Shown piece by piece: positions 1-10,852 of a stretch of DNA of 64,000 nt (positions are counted from its first letter, which is position 1; every line of letters starts with the position of its first letter). A program made the position numbers and the translations under genes. The stretch covers positions 178,380,756-178,444,755 of the forward strand of contig CM054063.1 in NCBI GenBank assembly GCA_028641055.1. Reading direction: 5' to 3'. The notes under the pieces were generated by a model that worked only from the letters and a program-made list of their open reading frames with translations, was not told the origin of the DNA and did not search any database. Source of the DNA: Alopecurus myosuroides (taxonomy: Eukaryota; Streptophyta; Magnoliopsida; Poales; Poaceae).

Positions 1-687
1 TCAGTAGCACGTCTGGCACACATCGGGGAGTATATGTTCATCGGTCTCCGGTTCGAGCTGATTGGGAGACGTGATGAGGATGGCATACCACTTCCTGTTG
101 AGCCAGACTTTACCACTGTTGGTCCACACTTGGACGAGATGGAGATTCTGTTACACCGCACTCAGACCAGGCTAGACGACCAGCGTCTTGACACCCTCCA
201 CGGCATATTGGTGCACCAGACACTGATAGCCGAGACTGACGAGCTGAGGGCTGAGCTTCACGACAGCCAGGAGGAGAGTGGAGCTCTGGCTCAGCAGTTG
301 TCCCAGCTGAGGGAGCAGTTGGAGGCTACTACCGCGAGGCACCGTGCCTTACGGAGGCAGCTGAGGGCCACCCGCCTTGGCCGTGCACGCCTCACCACTA
401 GACTGACGGCCCTGGAGGGGGCTAACGCCGTTCTGCGCGGCAGGCTTCAGATAGCTCGTGATGACATAGCCACGAGAGACGCTGCCGTAGAGGAGCTGGA
501 GGAGGAGGCCGCAGAGCTCCACAGGGAGATTGAGGATCTTCTGCCTGTTGAGGATGTTCCCTCCGACTTAGAGGGGATGGACATGAGCGAGGCTAGCGAG
601 CAGGATGATGATGACCTGTTTGACGAGGAGGAGGAGGACCCTGAGGAGCGTATCTTCGACGTTGGGGACAGCGACGACTCTGTGTAG
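1..687 (+). CDS. Accessory coiled-coil ORF upstream of gag, N-terminus outside the window
   Basis: The frame is open from base 1, so the Met at 34 is probably internal and the true start lies outside the window. The visible 228 residues are mostly long heptad-like stretches rich in L, E, R, A and Q (about residues 65-190), a clear coiled coil, then an acidic tail with runs of D and E. No enzyme motif or zinc knuckle is seen. It is a separate reading frame 373 bp before gag in the same orientation, so it probably belongs to the retrotransposon. Extra ORFs before gag are known in some plant gypsy elements. A role in particle assembly or RNA binding would be a guess. I do not recognise a named family. 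Confidence 0.6.
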   Translation, partial: SVARLAHIGEYMFIGLRFELIGRRDEDGIPLPVEPDFTTVGPHLDEMEILLHRTQTRLDDQRLDTLHGILVHQTLIAETDELRAELHDSQEESGALAQQLSQLREQLEATTARHRALRRQLRATRLGRARLTTRLTALEGANAVLRGRLQIARDDIATRDAAVEELEEEAAELHREIEDLLPVEDVPSDLEGMDMSEASEQDDDDLFDEEEEDPEERIFDVGDSDDSV

Positions 688-1060
688 TCGCTGCCTTCTC
701 ACCCTTAGCACATGGTGCTGGTCTAGATACTAGTTAGGTATGCTAGATCGTTTTGCTAGATAGTTTGCTAGTAGTAGCCTTGCGATGACCCCACCAATCG
801 CACCCCCTGTAGCTCGATGAAGCCTTCCTTGTACGATATGGCTTGTGTGTGTGTGTGTAATGTAAGGAACTCTGTTTAATTATGGTGATGAATGAAATGT
901 TTGGCTTGGTTTTCTGTTGATTGTCACTACTTTGCGTTCATTTCATTCAAGTTTGCGACTGCCCCGCTCTTGTTTTTGAAACATATCGCTAGTATTCCTT
1001 TTGTTTAAATATTAAGGTACTGGGTTTTCAAAAACAAGAATTTACTTCTTAGACTTACAC
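688..1060 (+). other. Spacer between accessory ORF and gag-pol
   Basis: No coding potential is seen. It holds a short (TG)n microsatellite at about 844-858 and AT-rich sequence. It may carry splice or translation-restart signals for gag-pol, but none can be assigned from sequence alone. Confidence 0.5.
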
Positions 1061-3934
1061 ATGTTTCACTTCAGCATGGCACCCCGTCGCGAACCCCCAC
1101 CGCCACCACCACCCACAGTGGAGGCGCTGTTGGCCCTGCTGATGGAAGATCGCCAGGCCAGCCGAGATGAGAGTGCAGCTACCATTACCGCTCTGCAACA
1201 GCTAGCTGCTGCCGCCAACAATAATGGCAATGGCAATGGAAATGGTGCTCGCTCGAGACTGAGAGACTTTCAGCACACCAACCCCCCAGTTTTTACCAGG
1301 ATTGTGGAGCCTCTCGATGCTGACGACTGGCTCCGCACCATTGCAAACAAACTGGAAGTTGCTTCGGTTGATGAGAATGATAAGGTCCTGTTGGCCTCCC
1401 ATTTTCTCGCTGGTCCTGCCAGGACTTGGTGGGAAACTACACGTGAGACTGTTGCTGCTGGTCACGTGTTCACCTGGGAGGAATTCTCTGCAAGGTTCCG
1501 CAAGTATCACATTCCCCAGGGGATGATGGCACTTATGCGGGAGAAGTTTCTAAATCTGAAGCAGGGAAGTATGCCGGTGTCTGAATACTGGGAGAATTTC
1601 ACTACTCTGTCCCGGTATGCACAGGATGATATTAATACTGATGCTAAGAAGAAGGAGAGGTTCTTAAATGGGCTGGATGATGAGCTCCAGTGCTCTCTAG
1701 TAGTGGTTCCATTCCAGGACATGGAGACTCTTGCTAATGCCGCTATGGTGCTGGAGCACAAGCGGAAATCTGCTGATGATAACCGCAAGAGGAAGATGAC
1801 TGCTCATGGAGGACCTAGTGCTCAGAGGACTCGCAACACTCCGTATGCGAGGCCACCAACCCACAAGGCGCCTGCTTATGCACCCCGCCCCAACCACAAC
1901 TATGCACCAAGGCCCAACAACTACAATCACCCTGCACCGTATGCACCAAGGTACGGAGGAAACAGCTATGGTGGTAACCATGGTAATCACTCTGGGAATA
2001 ATCATGGAAACCGCTATGGAGGTAACACTGGAGGAAATGGGAACCACACCAACAATGCTCCCAAACCTAACCCAAGCTCAAAGCCTTCTGGAGGTTGCTT
2101 TGCCTGTGGAAAGGAGGGTCACTTCGCTCGCGATTGCCCCAACAAAGCTACTGCTCCAGCCCAGCCTGCTGCAACCAAGATGAACCATGGTCCTTCCACT
2201 GGACGACAGAATAGGATGAAGGGACACCTGAACCATATCAATGCTGCAGAAGCTCAGGAGGCACCAGACATGGTGATGGGTATGTTTCCTGTCAACTCGG
2301 TACCAGCCGCAGTGCTGTTTGATTCTGGTGCATCACATTCCTTTGTCACTAAACCGTTTGCTGAGAAAAGTGGTATGAAGCATTCCCGTATGCACAACCC
2401 TATGTTAGTACAAATACCTGGGGATAGTACTAAAGCCAACCTAATTTGCAATGAGGTACCAGTAGAAATTCAAGGGAAAACTTTTCATGCTGATCTTATA
2501 GTACTGGGATCCAAAGGGATAGAAGTGGTACTCGGTATGAACTGGATGGCCAAGTATAAGGGAGTTATCGATTGCACTAAGAAATCTATTGAAATGATCT
2601 CAGAGGATGGGGAAAAGGTTGCATACACTGCAACTCGACCCTCGTCACAAGTTCACTGCCACACTGGTATAGCCCAACCTGCCCTTGAGGAAGTCCCGGT
2701 AGTTTGTGAGTACCCGGATGTTTTTCCTGAAGAATTACCCGGTATGCCCCCTGATCGGGATATCGAGTTTGTGATCGAATTAGTGCCCGGAACTGGACCC
2801 ATAGCACAGAAGCCGTATCGGATGAACCCGAAGGAATTAGATGAGTTGAAGACTCAACTGGAAGACATGTTAAGGAAGGGATTGATTCGCCCTAGTGCAT
2901 CGCCCTGGGGATCTCCGATCATTTTTGTGGGAAAACGGGACGGTACCACTCGTTTATGTGTGGACTACCGCAAGTTAAATGATGTTACCATCAAGAACAA
3001 ATACCCGTTGCCCAAAATTGAAGACTTGTTTGACCAGTTGAATGGGGCTGTAATCTTCTCCAAGATTGACCTTCGGACTGGTTATCATCAATTGAAAGTC
3101 CGTGATACTGATATCCCAAAGACTGCTTTCACCACTCGTTACGGGCTGTATGAATACACCGTAATGTCCTTTGGTCTAACCAATGCCCCTGCCTATTTCA
3201 TGAATCTCATGAATAAGGTATTCATGGATTTTCTAGACAAGTTTGTCGTGGTGTTTATTGACGACATTCTCATATATTCGAGGAGTGAGGAAGAACACGA
3301 AGAACATCTGAGACTTGTGCTCGGAACACTTCGTGAGCATCAATTGTATGCTAAGTTTAGTAAATGTCAATTCTGGTTGACGGAAGTCGGATTTCTTGGA
3401 CATGTAGTATCTGCGGGAGGAATATCTGTTGACCCTGCTCTAGTTCAGTCTGTGGAGAAGCGTGCTGCTCCGACCAACCAGACTGAAGTCAGATCCTTTC
3501 TGGGTTTGGCAGGATATTACCGCAAGTTTGTTCAGGGATTCTCGAGTATAGCCAGACCCCTCACCCAGCTGCTCAAGAAGGATAGCAAGTTCCTATGGAC
3601 GGACAAGTGCGAAGAGAGTTTCAATGAGTTGAAGCACCGACTGGTGTCTGCCCCAATCCTTATAATGCCAGATGTCACCAAGAATTTCGACGTGTATTGT
3701 GACGCTTCTAAGCTTGGTCTTGGAAGCGTGCTTATGCAAGAAGGGAAGGTGATATCTTTCATATCCCGCCAGTTGAGACCCCACGAGTTGAATTATCCCA
3801 CTCATGACTTAGAGCTTGCTGCCGTTGTTCATGCTCTCAAGACATGGCGGCACTTTATTATGGGAAGAAGAGTGGAGATTTACACGGATCATAAGAGTTT
3901 AAAGTATATCTTTACAAACGTGAGCTCAACATGA
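1061..3934 (+). CDS. Gypsy gag-protease-RT-RNase H polyprotein, cut short by a frameshift
   Basis: 957 residues. Gag capsid-like region at about residues 65-250, then an N/G/P/Y-rich linker and a CX2CX4HX4C zinc knuckle starting near residue 346. Aspartic protease has DSGASHSF with its Asp near 421. Reverse transcriptase spans about 575-800 with the catalytic FIDD motif near 733-735. RNase H starts with DVYCDAS near 881. The frame ends in an unrelated tail because one base is missing near 3917, within the RNase H segment after [11 protein letters not shown]; the rest continues in the frame of 3931-5598. A second Met at 1076 (MAPRRE) is an equally plausible start. With the downstream frame this would be a normal-length gypsy polyprotein, so the break is a mutation and not a domain boundary. 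The copy is therefore probably not autonomous now. Confidence 0.9.
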   Translation: MFHFSMAPRREPPPPPPPTVEALLALLMEDRQASRDESAATITALQQLAAAANNNGNGNGNGARSRLRDFQHTNPPVFTRIVEPLDADDWLRTIANKLEVASVDENDKVLLASHFLAGPARTWWETTRETVAAGHVFTWEEFSARFRKYHIPQGMMALMREKFLNLKQGSMPVSEYWENFTTLSRYAQDDINTDAKKKERFLNGLDDELQCSLVVVPFQDMETLANAAMVLEHKRKSADDNRKRKMTAHGGPSAQRTRNTPYARPPTHKAPAYAPRPNHNYAPRPNNYNHPAPYAPRYGGNSYGGNHGNHSGNNHGNRYGGNTGGNGNHTNNAPKPNPSSKPSGGCFACGKEGHFARDCPNKATAPAQPAATKMNHGPSTGRQNRMKGHLNHINAAEAQEAPDMVMGMFPVNSVPAAVLFDSGASHSFVTKPFAEKSGMKHSRMHNPMLVQIPGDSTKANLICNEVPVEIQGKTFHADLIVLGSKGIEVVLGMNWMAKYKGVIDCTKKSIEMISEDGEKVAYTATRPSSQVHCHTGIAQPALEEVPVVCEYPDVFPEELPGMPPDRDIEFVIELVPGTGPIAQKPYRMNPKELDELKTQLEDMLRKGLIRPSASPWGSPIIFVGKRDGTTRLCVDYRKLNDVTIKNKYPLPKIEDLFDQLNGAVIFSKIDLRTGYHQLKVRDTDIPKTAFTTRYGLYEYTVMSFGLTNAPAYFMNLMNKVFMDFLDKFVVVFIDDILIYSRSEEEHEEHLRLVLGTLREHQLYAKFSKCQFWLTEVGFLGHVVSAGGISVDPALVQSVEKRAAPTNQTEVRSFLGLAGYYRKFVQGFSSIARPLTQLLKKDSKFLWTDKCEESFNELKHRLVSAPILIMPDVTKNFDVYCDASKLGLGSVLMQEGKVISFISRQLRPHELNYPTHDLELAAVVHALKTWRHFIMGRRVEIYTDHKSLKYIFTNVSST

Positions 3935-5598
3935 GGCAGCGCCGCTGGATTGAGCTCATTAAAGATTATGATCTGAGTATTCATTATCACCCGGGAAAGG
4001 CAAATGTGGTTGCAGACGCTCTTAGTCGAGAGCCGGCCTCTCTAAATGCTATGATTTTAGTAAGGCAACCCGAGTTGTGGAAAGAGCTGGACCAGCTTGG
4101 CATTGAAGTGGTCAGCTATGGCATGTTAGACGCCATAGAGCTTAAACCGACCCTGGTTGACCAAATCAAAGAAGCGCAGAAAGGCCAGAAAAGTATTGAT
4201 GGGATTAAAGCCCGCATGGAGAAGGAAAAGGTTCCTGGGTTTACCATCGATGCTGATGGGGGATTATGGTATGAAGGCCGTATTTGTGTTCCCTCTGAAT
4301 CTGATCTCAAGCAGACCATCATGGTCGAAGCTCATGAGACCATGTATTCTATCCATCCTGGAGGAACAAAGATGTATCAAGACCTGAAAGAGAGATTCTG
4401 GTGGCATGGAATGAAGCGAGAGATTGCTTCATTTGTAGCCAAGTGCCATGTCTGCCAGCAAGTAAAAGCCGGGCACCAGCGTCCCGCTGGATTGCTCCAA
4501 CCATTGCAAGTGCCTGTTTGGAAATGGGATGAAGTGGGAATGGACTTCATCACTGGACTTCCTAGGTCCAGCCGAGGAAATGATTCTATATGGGTTGTCG
4601 TGGACAGGCTCACAAAAGTTGCTCACTTTATTCCTGTCCGGACAACCTATCGTGGAGATCAGCTTGCGGATCTTTACATTTCTCGGATTGTCAGCCTACA
4701 CGGAGTCCCAAGCAGGATTGTATCTGATCGAGGTACACAGTTCACATCTAGATTTTGGAAGAAGTTGCACGAGAGTTTGGGAACCAAACTAGCTTTTAGC
4801 ACAGCATATCACCCGCAGACTGATGGACAAACAGAACGTGTGAACCAAATTCTGGAGGACATGCTCCGTGCTTGTGTGTTGTCCTATGGAATTAAATGGG
4901 AAGACTGTCTGCCCTTCGCAGAGTTTTCTTACAACAACAGTTATCAGTCTAGCTTGCAAATGGCCCCTTTTGAAGCTCTGTATGGACGTAAATGCCGTAC
5001 ACCTTTAAATTGGACTGAGACTGGAGACAGTCAGGTTTTTGGTGTGGACACTTTGAAGGCTGCAGAGGAGCAAGTCCAACTTATTCGGGAACGTTTAAAG
5101 ACAGCTCAATCTCGTCAGAAGAGTTATGCTGATACGAAGCGTCGTGATGTCTCTTTCAGCATTGGAGATTTCGTGTACCTTCGTGTTACGCCACTCAAAG
5201 GGATGCAGCGTTTCCATGTCAAAGGAAAGCTGGCCCCCAGGTATATTGGCCCTTTTAAGATCTTGGCACGTCGTGGCGAAGTTTCTTATCAGTTAGAATT
5301 ACCTGAGGAGCTATCTGCTTTTCACAATGTTTTCCATGTGTCATTGCTCCGGAAATGTCTGCAAGTACCGGAAAAAGATCTCTCGTATCAAGACGTGGAT
5401 TTCAGGACCATTGACATAAATGATGATTTGACTTATCGTGATAGACCCCTGCGGGTTCTCGAGGAAATTGTGCGTGCTACCAGGAGGCGGGCTATAAAAT
5501 TCCTTAAGATTCAGTGGACCAATCACTCTGAGGAAGAAGCTACCTGGGAGCGTGAGGATGATATCAGGAAGGAGTTCCCTGATTTTCTTAAAGCCTAG
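3931..5598 (+). CDS. Gypsy RNase H end, integrase and chromodomain-like tail (downstream half of broken polyprotein)
   Basis: 555 residues in the frame that continues the polyprotein. It opens with the RNase H end ([17 protein letters not shown]). The integrase zinc-binding HHCC region begins with [12 protein letters not shown] near residue 135 and ends with CHVCQQVK. The catalytic triad is D205, D266 and E302, a DD35E spacing as expected for retroviral-type integrases. A GPY/F-like stretch ([10 protein letters not shown]) follows, then a C-terminal segment with [11 protein letters not shown] and ATWERED, which resembles the chromodomain of Tekay chromoviruses. The listed Met is only the first in this frame; normal translation would enter from gag-pol. 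The stop at 5596-5598 lies just before the stem-loop and polypurine tract. Confidence 0.9.
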   Translation: MRQRRWIELIKDYDLSIHYHPGKANVVADALSREPASLNAMILVRQPELWKELDQLGIEVVSYGMLDAIELKPTLVDQIKEAQKGQKSIDGIKARMEKEKVPGFTIDADGGLWYEGRICVPSESDLKQTIMVEAHETMYSIHPGGTKMYQDLKERFWWHGMKREIASFVAKCHVCQQVKAGHQRPAGLLQPLQVPVWKWDEVGMDFITGLPRSSRGNDSIWVVVDRLTKVAHFIPVRTTYRGDQLADLYISRIVSLHGVPSRIVSDRGTQFTSRFWKKLHESLGTKLAFSTAYHPQTDGQTERVNQILEDMLRACVLSYGIKWEDCLPFAEFSYNNSYQSSLQMAPFEALYGRKCRTPLNWTETGDSQVFGVDTLKAAEEQVQLIRERLKTAQSRQKSYADTKRRDVSFSIGDFVYLRVTPLKGMQRFHVKGKLAPRYIGPFKILARRGEVSYQLELPEELSAFHNVFHVSLLRKCLQVPEKDLSYQDVDFRTIDINDDLTYRDRPLRVLEEIVRATRRRAIKFLKIQWTNHSEEEATWEREDDIRKEFPDFLKA

Positions 5599-5604
5599 AC
5601 CCGC

Positions 5605-5623
5605 GAATCTCGGGACGAGATTC
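5605..5623 (+). other. Stem-loop between pol stop and polypurine tract
   Basis: GAATCTCGGGACGAGATTC has perfect 8-nt arms (GAATCTCG/CGAGATTC) and a 3-nt loop. It begins 7 nt after the pol stop. The same arms with a different loop occur at the same place in the neighbouring non-autonomous element (12517-12535). Confidence 0.8.
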
Positions 5624-5627
5624 TTTT

Positions 5628-5640
5628 AAGGGGGGGGAGA
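5628..5640 (+). promoter_or_regulatory. Polypurine tract (plus-strand primer)
   Basis: AA followed by eight G and AGA stands 2 nt before the TG that opens the LTR, the usual place of the plus-strand priming site. Confidence 0.85.
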
Positions 5641-5642
5641 TT

Positions 5643-8600
5643 TGTCACATCCCTGTTTTTAAGCACTTGTATAATAGTATTTTAGCAAGTCTCTTAAGAC
5701 CTTTGTAATGCAATTAAGTGGACAACATGTTGTGTACTGATGTTTATCTATGCAATATTAGTGGTGTGTTTCTTTTCACTCACTTGAGGAGTTTTTCTCC
5801 TAAGAAACACATTGCTTTATATTTGTTTTCCCATGTTTTCCACTAAGGCTCTTATGAGATTATTTTTCAAGACTTGAGGTGACCCTTTGTTTCAACTTGA
5901 AAATGTGTTACTAATGTTTAAGAATCAACTTAAGCTTGAAATAAAATTATTTGGAAAAGATTCCATTAGTTTTTCCAATATAAATTTTGCCCTGAAAAAC
6001 AGCCAAGTAGCTGTTTTCAACCCTTGTTTTCCACCACAAGGATTATCCAATTAGGGTTTTTCTTTGATCAAAACTACTCTCTGATTTGAGTACAACAAAA
6101 CTACACTCTTGGAAAAACCTACAAAGAAAATTTTCACACAATGCCAAGATGGTTTTTGAGCCATCTTGTTAAGACAGAAATTTGAGCATTTTAAAAACAG
6201 AGAATGTACCTACTTTGCCATTTATTTTCAGAGCCATAAACCCATCATTTTTCAAATCAAATGGTTGGATCTGAAACTTGGATAGTTGTTCTTTGTTGAG
6301 CATTTTAAATCACTCATTTTAGAGCTGGTTTGCTTGGTGAAAACAAGCCCAACTTTTGCTATCTCTGTCTGCTGTTTCCAGCACTTAGAAAAATTCAGAG
6401 AAACTGTCTAACTGAATTTTTCTGACAGAACAGTGAATACACTTTTGGACTTAATGTTTTTAGCTTTTGTGCACTGATCCAAGCCAGGCCACCTGGCCAA
6501 TTCGAAAAACCATGTTAATAACCTTCCAGAAGGTGGCATTGGATCCTCCTTTGGCTGACCAGGGAGGGAGAAAACTGATGTGGCATTTGACTAATTGGTG
6601 ATGTCACAATAGTGGTTGAAATAGTGTTTATTCTTCCTTTTGCCCATCACTTGGCCCTTGCTGTGGCTTAGCTCACCAATTGGTACTTGCTTGACCCCTA
6701 GGCACCAATAGCAACCATTGCCAGCCGTGGAGAACCCCCAAGGGGCAAGGGCATGCCCATGCCATGCCAACCCGAGCCCTCCCCCTTTGACTCGTGCCTA
6801 CATAGCCCTAGAGGCCTATCCCTCTCGCCACAGCACTCACCTCACCACACTCCTCCACCCCATCGAGCTCTCGCTTGCTCGTTCGCTCTCTGCGAGCGAG
6901 GCAAGCCGTGGCCATTTTCGGGCCCGAACGGATCGAGCTCGAGGTGGCGCCGCGATCACCGCACCTCCCACCCTCCTTTCTCTTCCACAGTGACCCCCGC
7001 ACTCGTGCCTACCTCCCTGACATCATCTTGCCCTCGATCGCTTGCAGATCCCTCGCCGCCGTCCCCGGAACCGCCGCAGAGCACCGCCAAGCCGCCGCCG
7101 TGCCCGTGCTTCTTCACCGGACGTGTCTGCGCCAGGGAGTCGCCTAAGCCACCGTCGTCAACACCTGCACCACCCCGCTCCATCTCGCAAGCCCTAGGTG
7201 AGCCAACGCGCGCTCTCGCTAGGTGTTCGTCCGCGGGCATAAGAGAGAGAGAGAGAGAAGAGAGGCGCGGGGAGGAAGAAGAGAGGGGAGCCGTCGATCT
7301 GCGAATCGACGGTCTCCTTTGAAAGTTACCGCTTCGCGCGCGCGCGTGCGCTGGCGGGCTGGTCCGCGCGTTAACTGGGCCGCGCGCTGCGGATCTGGCC
7401 CGTTGGGCAGTTTTAGGTTAAAAACGAAAATACTTTTTTCTGGCAGATTATTTTAGGTGTTAGCTTTAGGCTTAGAAAAGGTAGCATATTAATTTATTTT
7501 ACCTTGCTAATTTTTGTGCTACTAGCCTTACAAAATTACAACCATATCCCACTGGCAGAAACTTGTTTTGAGTTTTTATGATTTTTCTAAAAATCATATG
7601 CCAGACAGTACCCTAACAATTGAATTGAATATAACTTCAAAAATACAAAACATTTTTGAGCAAACTCAACTGTTTTGGAAAGCCCTTTCCAATACCTTTC
7701 AGTAGAATTTTAGTTTGCATCAAGGTGAGTTACCATTTGGAAATGCCATCCATTTTGGTAAAACATCAGTGGGCTATTCCATGATTTTTAGAGGGAGTTT
7801 GGGATATTATTTTTGAGTGAGGCAAGTTGGAGAGGCTTTGTAGTGATAAGGACTACCACATCCTAGAAGTATTTACTTTTTGGAGCAACAGAAAATTTTA
7901 GAGAGACAGAACAAGTTTTGGTTACTTTCTGTCTAATTTTTAATTATAGATATTGCTTTGTATGTTACTTTTGTGAGTTGCAAATGATGTGATCTTGCTT
8001 GTTATGTTGTTTTACATTGTGGTTATGATGTATACAAGTTATATGAGCATGTTAGAATAAATGGTTTGAATGGTAGCATTTTAGAACTAGTTTTCCATGC
8101 ATATGTCTTGCTAATAGCTAGATTTTTATGTATGTTTTGAATAGATATTTAAATGAATCTTTAGGCTAGTTGCTAGATTGTTTTCCATGGAACCAGTACC
8201 ACTTAGGTGCTGTTAGTTTGTTTATAACACCTCTGGATGCTTGATGCTTGTGGTTGAAATAGGTTTAAAATAGAAATGCTTAAGGACTAGATTTCACACT
8301 AGAATACTCATGTATGTTTTTGTGTCTTGTTTTCCACTAGGGAAAATTATGACTCTTTAGTATTGAAACCAGAGGATGAAAAGTACTTGTGGCAGTATTT
8401 CCTTAGGGTTTTCACCTCTGGTAGATTTCCTATTAAATAGCACAAAAGCATGAGTAGCACTTGGGTGACTAGAAATAGATCTCCTCACATGTGTAGTTTT
8501 TTAAGCATATTTATCCTTGTTTCCTAGCTATGTTTTTATGTTATTTTTGTGAGATCCAGTAGCAATTATGGTGCTGGTTAGAGGGGTATTTTGCCTCTGA

Positions 8601-10847
8601 AAGCTTGCACACTTGTGCATAACATTAGCTAGTATAGTCTAAAATAGTCTAGTAGTTTCCTAAATTTTCTACTAGTATGAGTAGAAATTCTTGGGTGTTT
8701 GTTTGTTTGTTTTTAGCACTTTTATAAAAGTGACCAGAGGCTTATTAACCTCTTGGTGAGCATATTTACTAGTGGAACACCCACTGGTATGTTTGCCTCA
8801 TAGTGGAAAATAGGTTGACTTGTTGTCATGAGCTTATTTCACTACTTGAGTAATTTAGCAAATTATGTGTGCTAGCCATAGGAATTTTTGTGGGAATTTT
8901 TAGGCATCAAAATGTGTTTTATGGGACACCCTACTGTCCAGTAGCATGTGCTATATCCCACTGGTCCACAATGTTCTTAACTAAGAATCATTGTTTTGGC
9001 CACACATAAGCACTAGGAAAAAGCAGATTTTTCCAACTATAGTTTTTTTTATGCCAATTTTTCTTTAGGGAAAAATTGAGAACTTTGGGTGGTACTTCTT
9101 GATTGCTTGCTGTATGTATTGCTTGTAGCATTTGCTTTCCTTGCTTGGTTCTGAAAGTGTGTCTTTATTTCTTTTTACGACGTTAGAAAACGAGGAGGAA
9201 GGAATTGCTGAAGAAGGGTATTGCAACTCCTGTTACTTTCAGGACCAGGACCATCACTTGTACCAAGGCAAGCCATCCTAATGCTTGCTGTATCACTACT
9301 TATCATTATCTATCATGCATGCTTTTCACTTCTGAAGTTTTTACAAAATTATACCTTCAAAACTATTTTTGTGTGAATCCTACTACTATTATTAATATTA
9401 CTAGTATCAGGACTCATAATAATAGTCAACTTGGTATTACCAAGCCTTTAGACACTAAATGGTATATAAATACCATACACCTACTTAAAACTTGAGTTCT
9501 TAAATGAACTAAATAAAATGTGTTTTTGCAAACAAATGCCTTATGGAAGGAAAAACCCCGGAGGAAGGGTGAGACCCTGCCTGCCGGAAGGATTGTTATG
9601 ATGGGAAATTTTATGAGAAATGTTTACAAAAGACACATAACCTAGTCTTCGCTGGACAACCATTATCGTACTGCCACTTTACCCCAATATGGGTAGGGGC
9701 TTGATTAAAAACTTGTTAGGGTTAGTATATGTGCTATCTCAAAGGCTATAGGGGATTGGATCCTCCGAACCGAAATGTCGCTAGGAGTGAGTATACGGGA
9801 CATCTAAAGTGTGGGATTAATTTTCCCTCCGGATGCAGCAGTTGGGTCTCCTGATTGAGCGGTGTGTGACATGGCTTGCCAGGGAGGGAAACCCCAATTG
9901 AAGAGATAGTCATGTACTAACTTGTACAGAGTGGATAGTCAAGACCAGTTATCTGATGTTCTCATAGGTTGGGAACAGTCCATGGTTGTTTCATGGCGGA
10001 CTCTGGATCTAGTGGAAATGTGTACACCTCTGCAGAGTAAAACTATTTCGAGATAGCCGCGTCCTCGGATATGGACGGTTGAATGGCCATGTAGCTAGTA
10101 TTGTGTCAACTTTTCAAAAGAGGTTTTGAAGGAAGGCTTTTGTACCTGAGAGGTACTATGGAGGAATGACTTGGTATCTGCGAGATACCGAGGAGAAAGA
10201 AACTACTACTAAAAGTTTCTGAAAAGAAAAACCTTCTTTTCCAAAAGAATTATAAAACCTCCAAGATATGTGATATCTACGAGAGCAAAACTACATTATT
10301 TTAAATGAGTTTGTTTTGCAAAGAGGTAAACTTGAAGAATCAACCATGGCAAATCTTTTATCTGTCATGGGTAGCTGAACCATATGTATGGCCTACCCAC
10401 TCTACCAAATAAGCATGTATGCATTGTTGTAAGCTAATAAAGGATGTCTTGTTGAGTACATTCAAATGTACTCATTTGGTTTCGCCCCTGGTATCTACTT
10501 ATCAGACTACGAGGAGCCACCTCAGGAGGAGTACTATGAGGAGGAGTTCTACGCTGATGGCCCTGCGAGTTAGGATCGTCTCCCAGTCAGCAGCCTGTAG
10601 GATGAGGCGTGACTCGGGTTCTACTACGCTATGCTTATCGTCTTCCGCTGTGTTTACTTTGAATGTCTGTCCTGCGTGACAGTTATCAAGAACTTGGTCA
10701 TGTGACCATTTATGTAAGACTCTATATTCGTGTAATGGATGATGTATTCTGTATGCCAACTACGTATGTTGTTCACGACTGGTTCTTCTGGGATCGTGAA
10801 TGAATGCATATGAGGGGTTCTGGACCTACCGGTCTGGGGCCTCTACA
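5643..10847 (+). repeat. 3' LTR of the gypsy element (5205 bp)
   Basis: Begins TGTCACATCC directly after the polypurine tract and ends GGGGCCTCTACA before the AATAA target duplication. Both ends resemble those of the neighbouring non-autonomous element (TGTAACATCC and GGGGTCTGACA). Inside are an AT-rich start, a GC-rich leader-like block at about 6718-7400 with a short GA run near 7246, a long AT-rich stretch (7400-9180) and a mixed 3' part. Short open frames in the GC-rich block look non-coding. The length is unusual, and an old insertion inside this LTR cannot be excluded because the 5' LTR is not available for comparison. Confidence 0.8.
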
Positions 10848-10852
10848 AATAA
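10848..10852. other. Target-site duplication AATAA (right copy) of the gypsy insertion
   Basis: AATAA follows the LTR end and continues into GTGCTTGAC. The other LTR copy reads AATAATTGCTTGAC at 18189, so the join is explained by insertion with a 5-bp duplication. Confidence 0.85.

Larger units (their letters stand above)
1..10847 (+). mobile_element. Chromovirus-like (Tekay-type) Ty3/gypsy LTR retrotransposon, 5' end outside the window
   Basis: Seen in order: an accessory coiled-coil ORF, gag with a zinc knuckle, protease, reverse transcriptase, RNase H, integrase with a chromodomain-like tail, polypurine tract and a long 3' LTR. Protease-RT-RNase H-integrase order is the Ty3/gypsy arrangement; the integrase tail (GPY/F-like stretch, then a segment ending in an ATWE motif) fits the chromovirus Tekay/Del group. 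The 5' LTR and primer binding site are not in the window. The right edge is a TG...CA LTR followed by AATAA, which matches the uninterrupted sequence at 18189-18193, so the element landed inside another element's LTR. A single-base frameshift near 3917 breaks the polyprotein. Confidence 0.9.

Noticed and set aside
6718..7456. Several overlapping open frames of 77-189 codons
   Set aside because: They lie in the GC-rich leader part of an LTR, overlap on both strands and have no domain.
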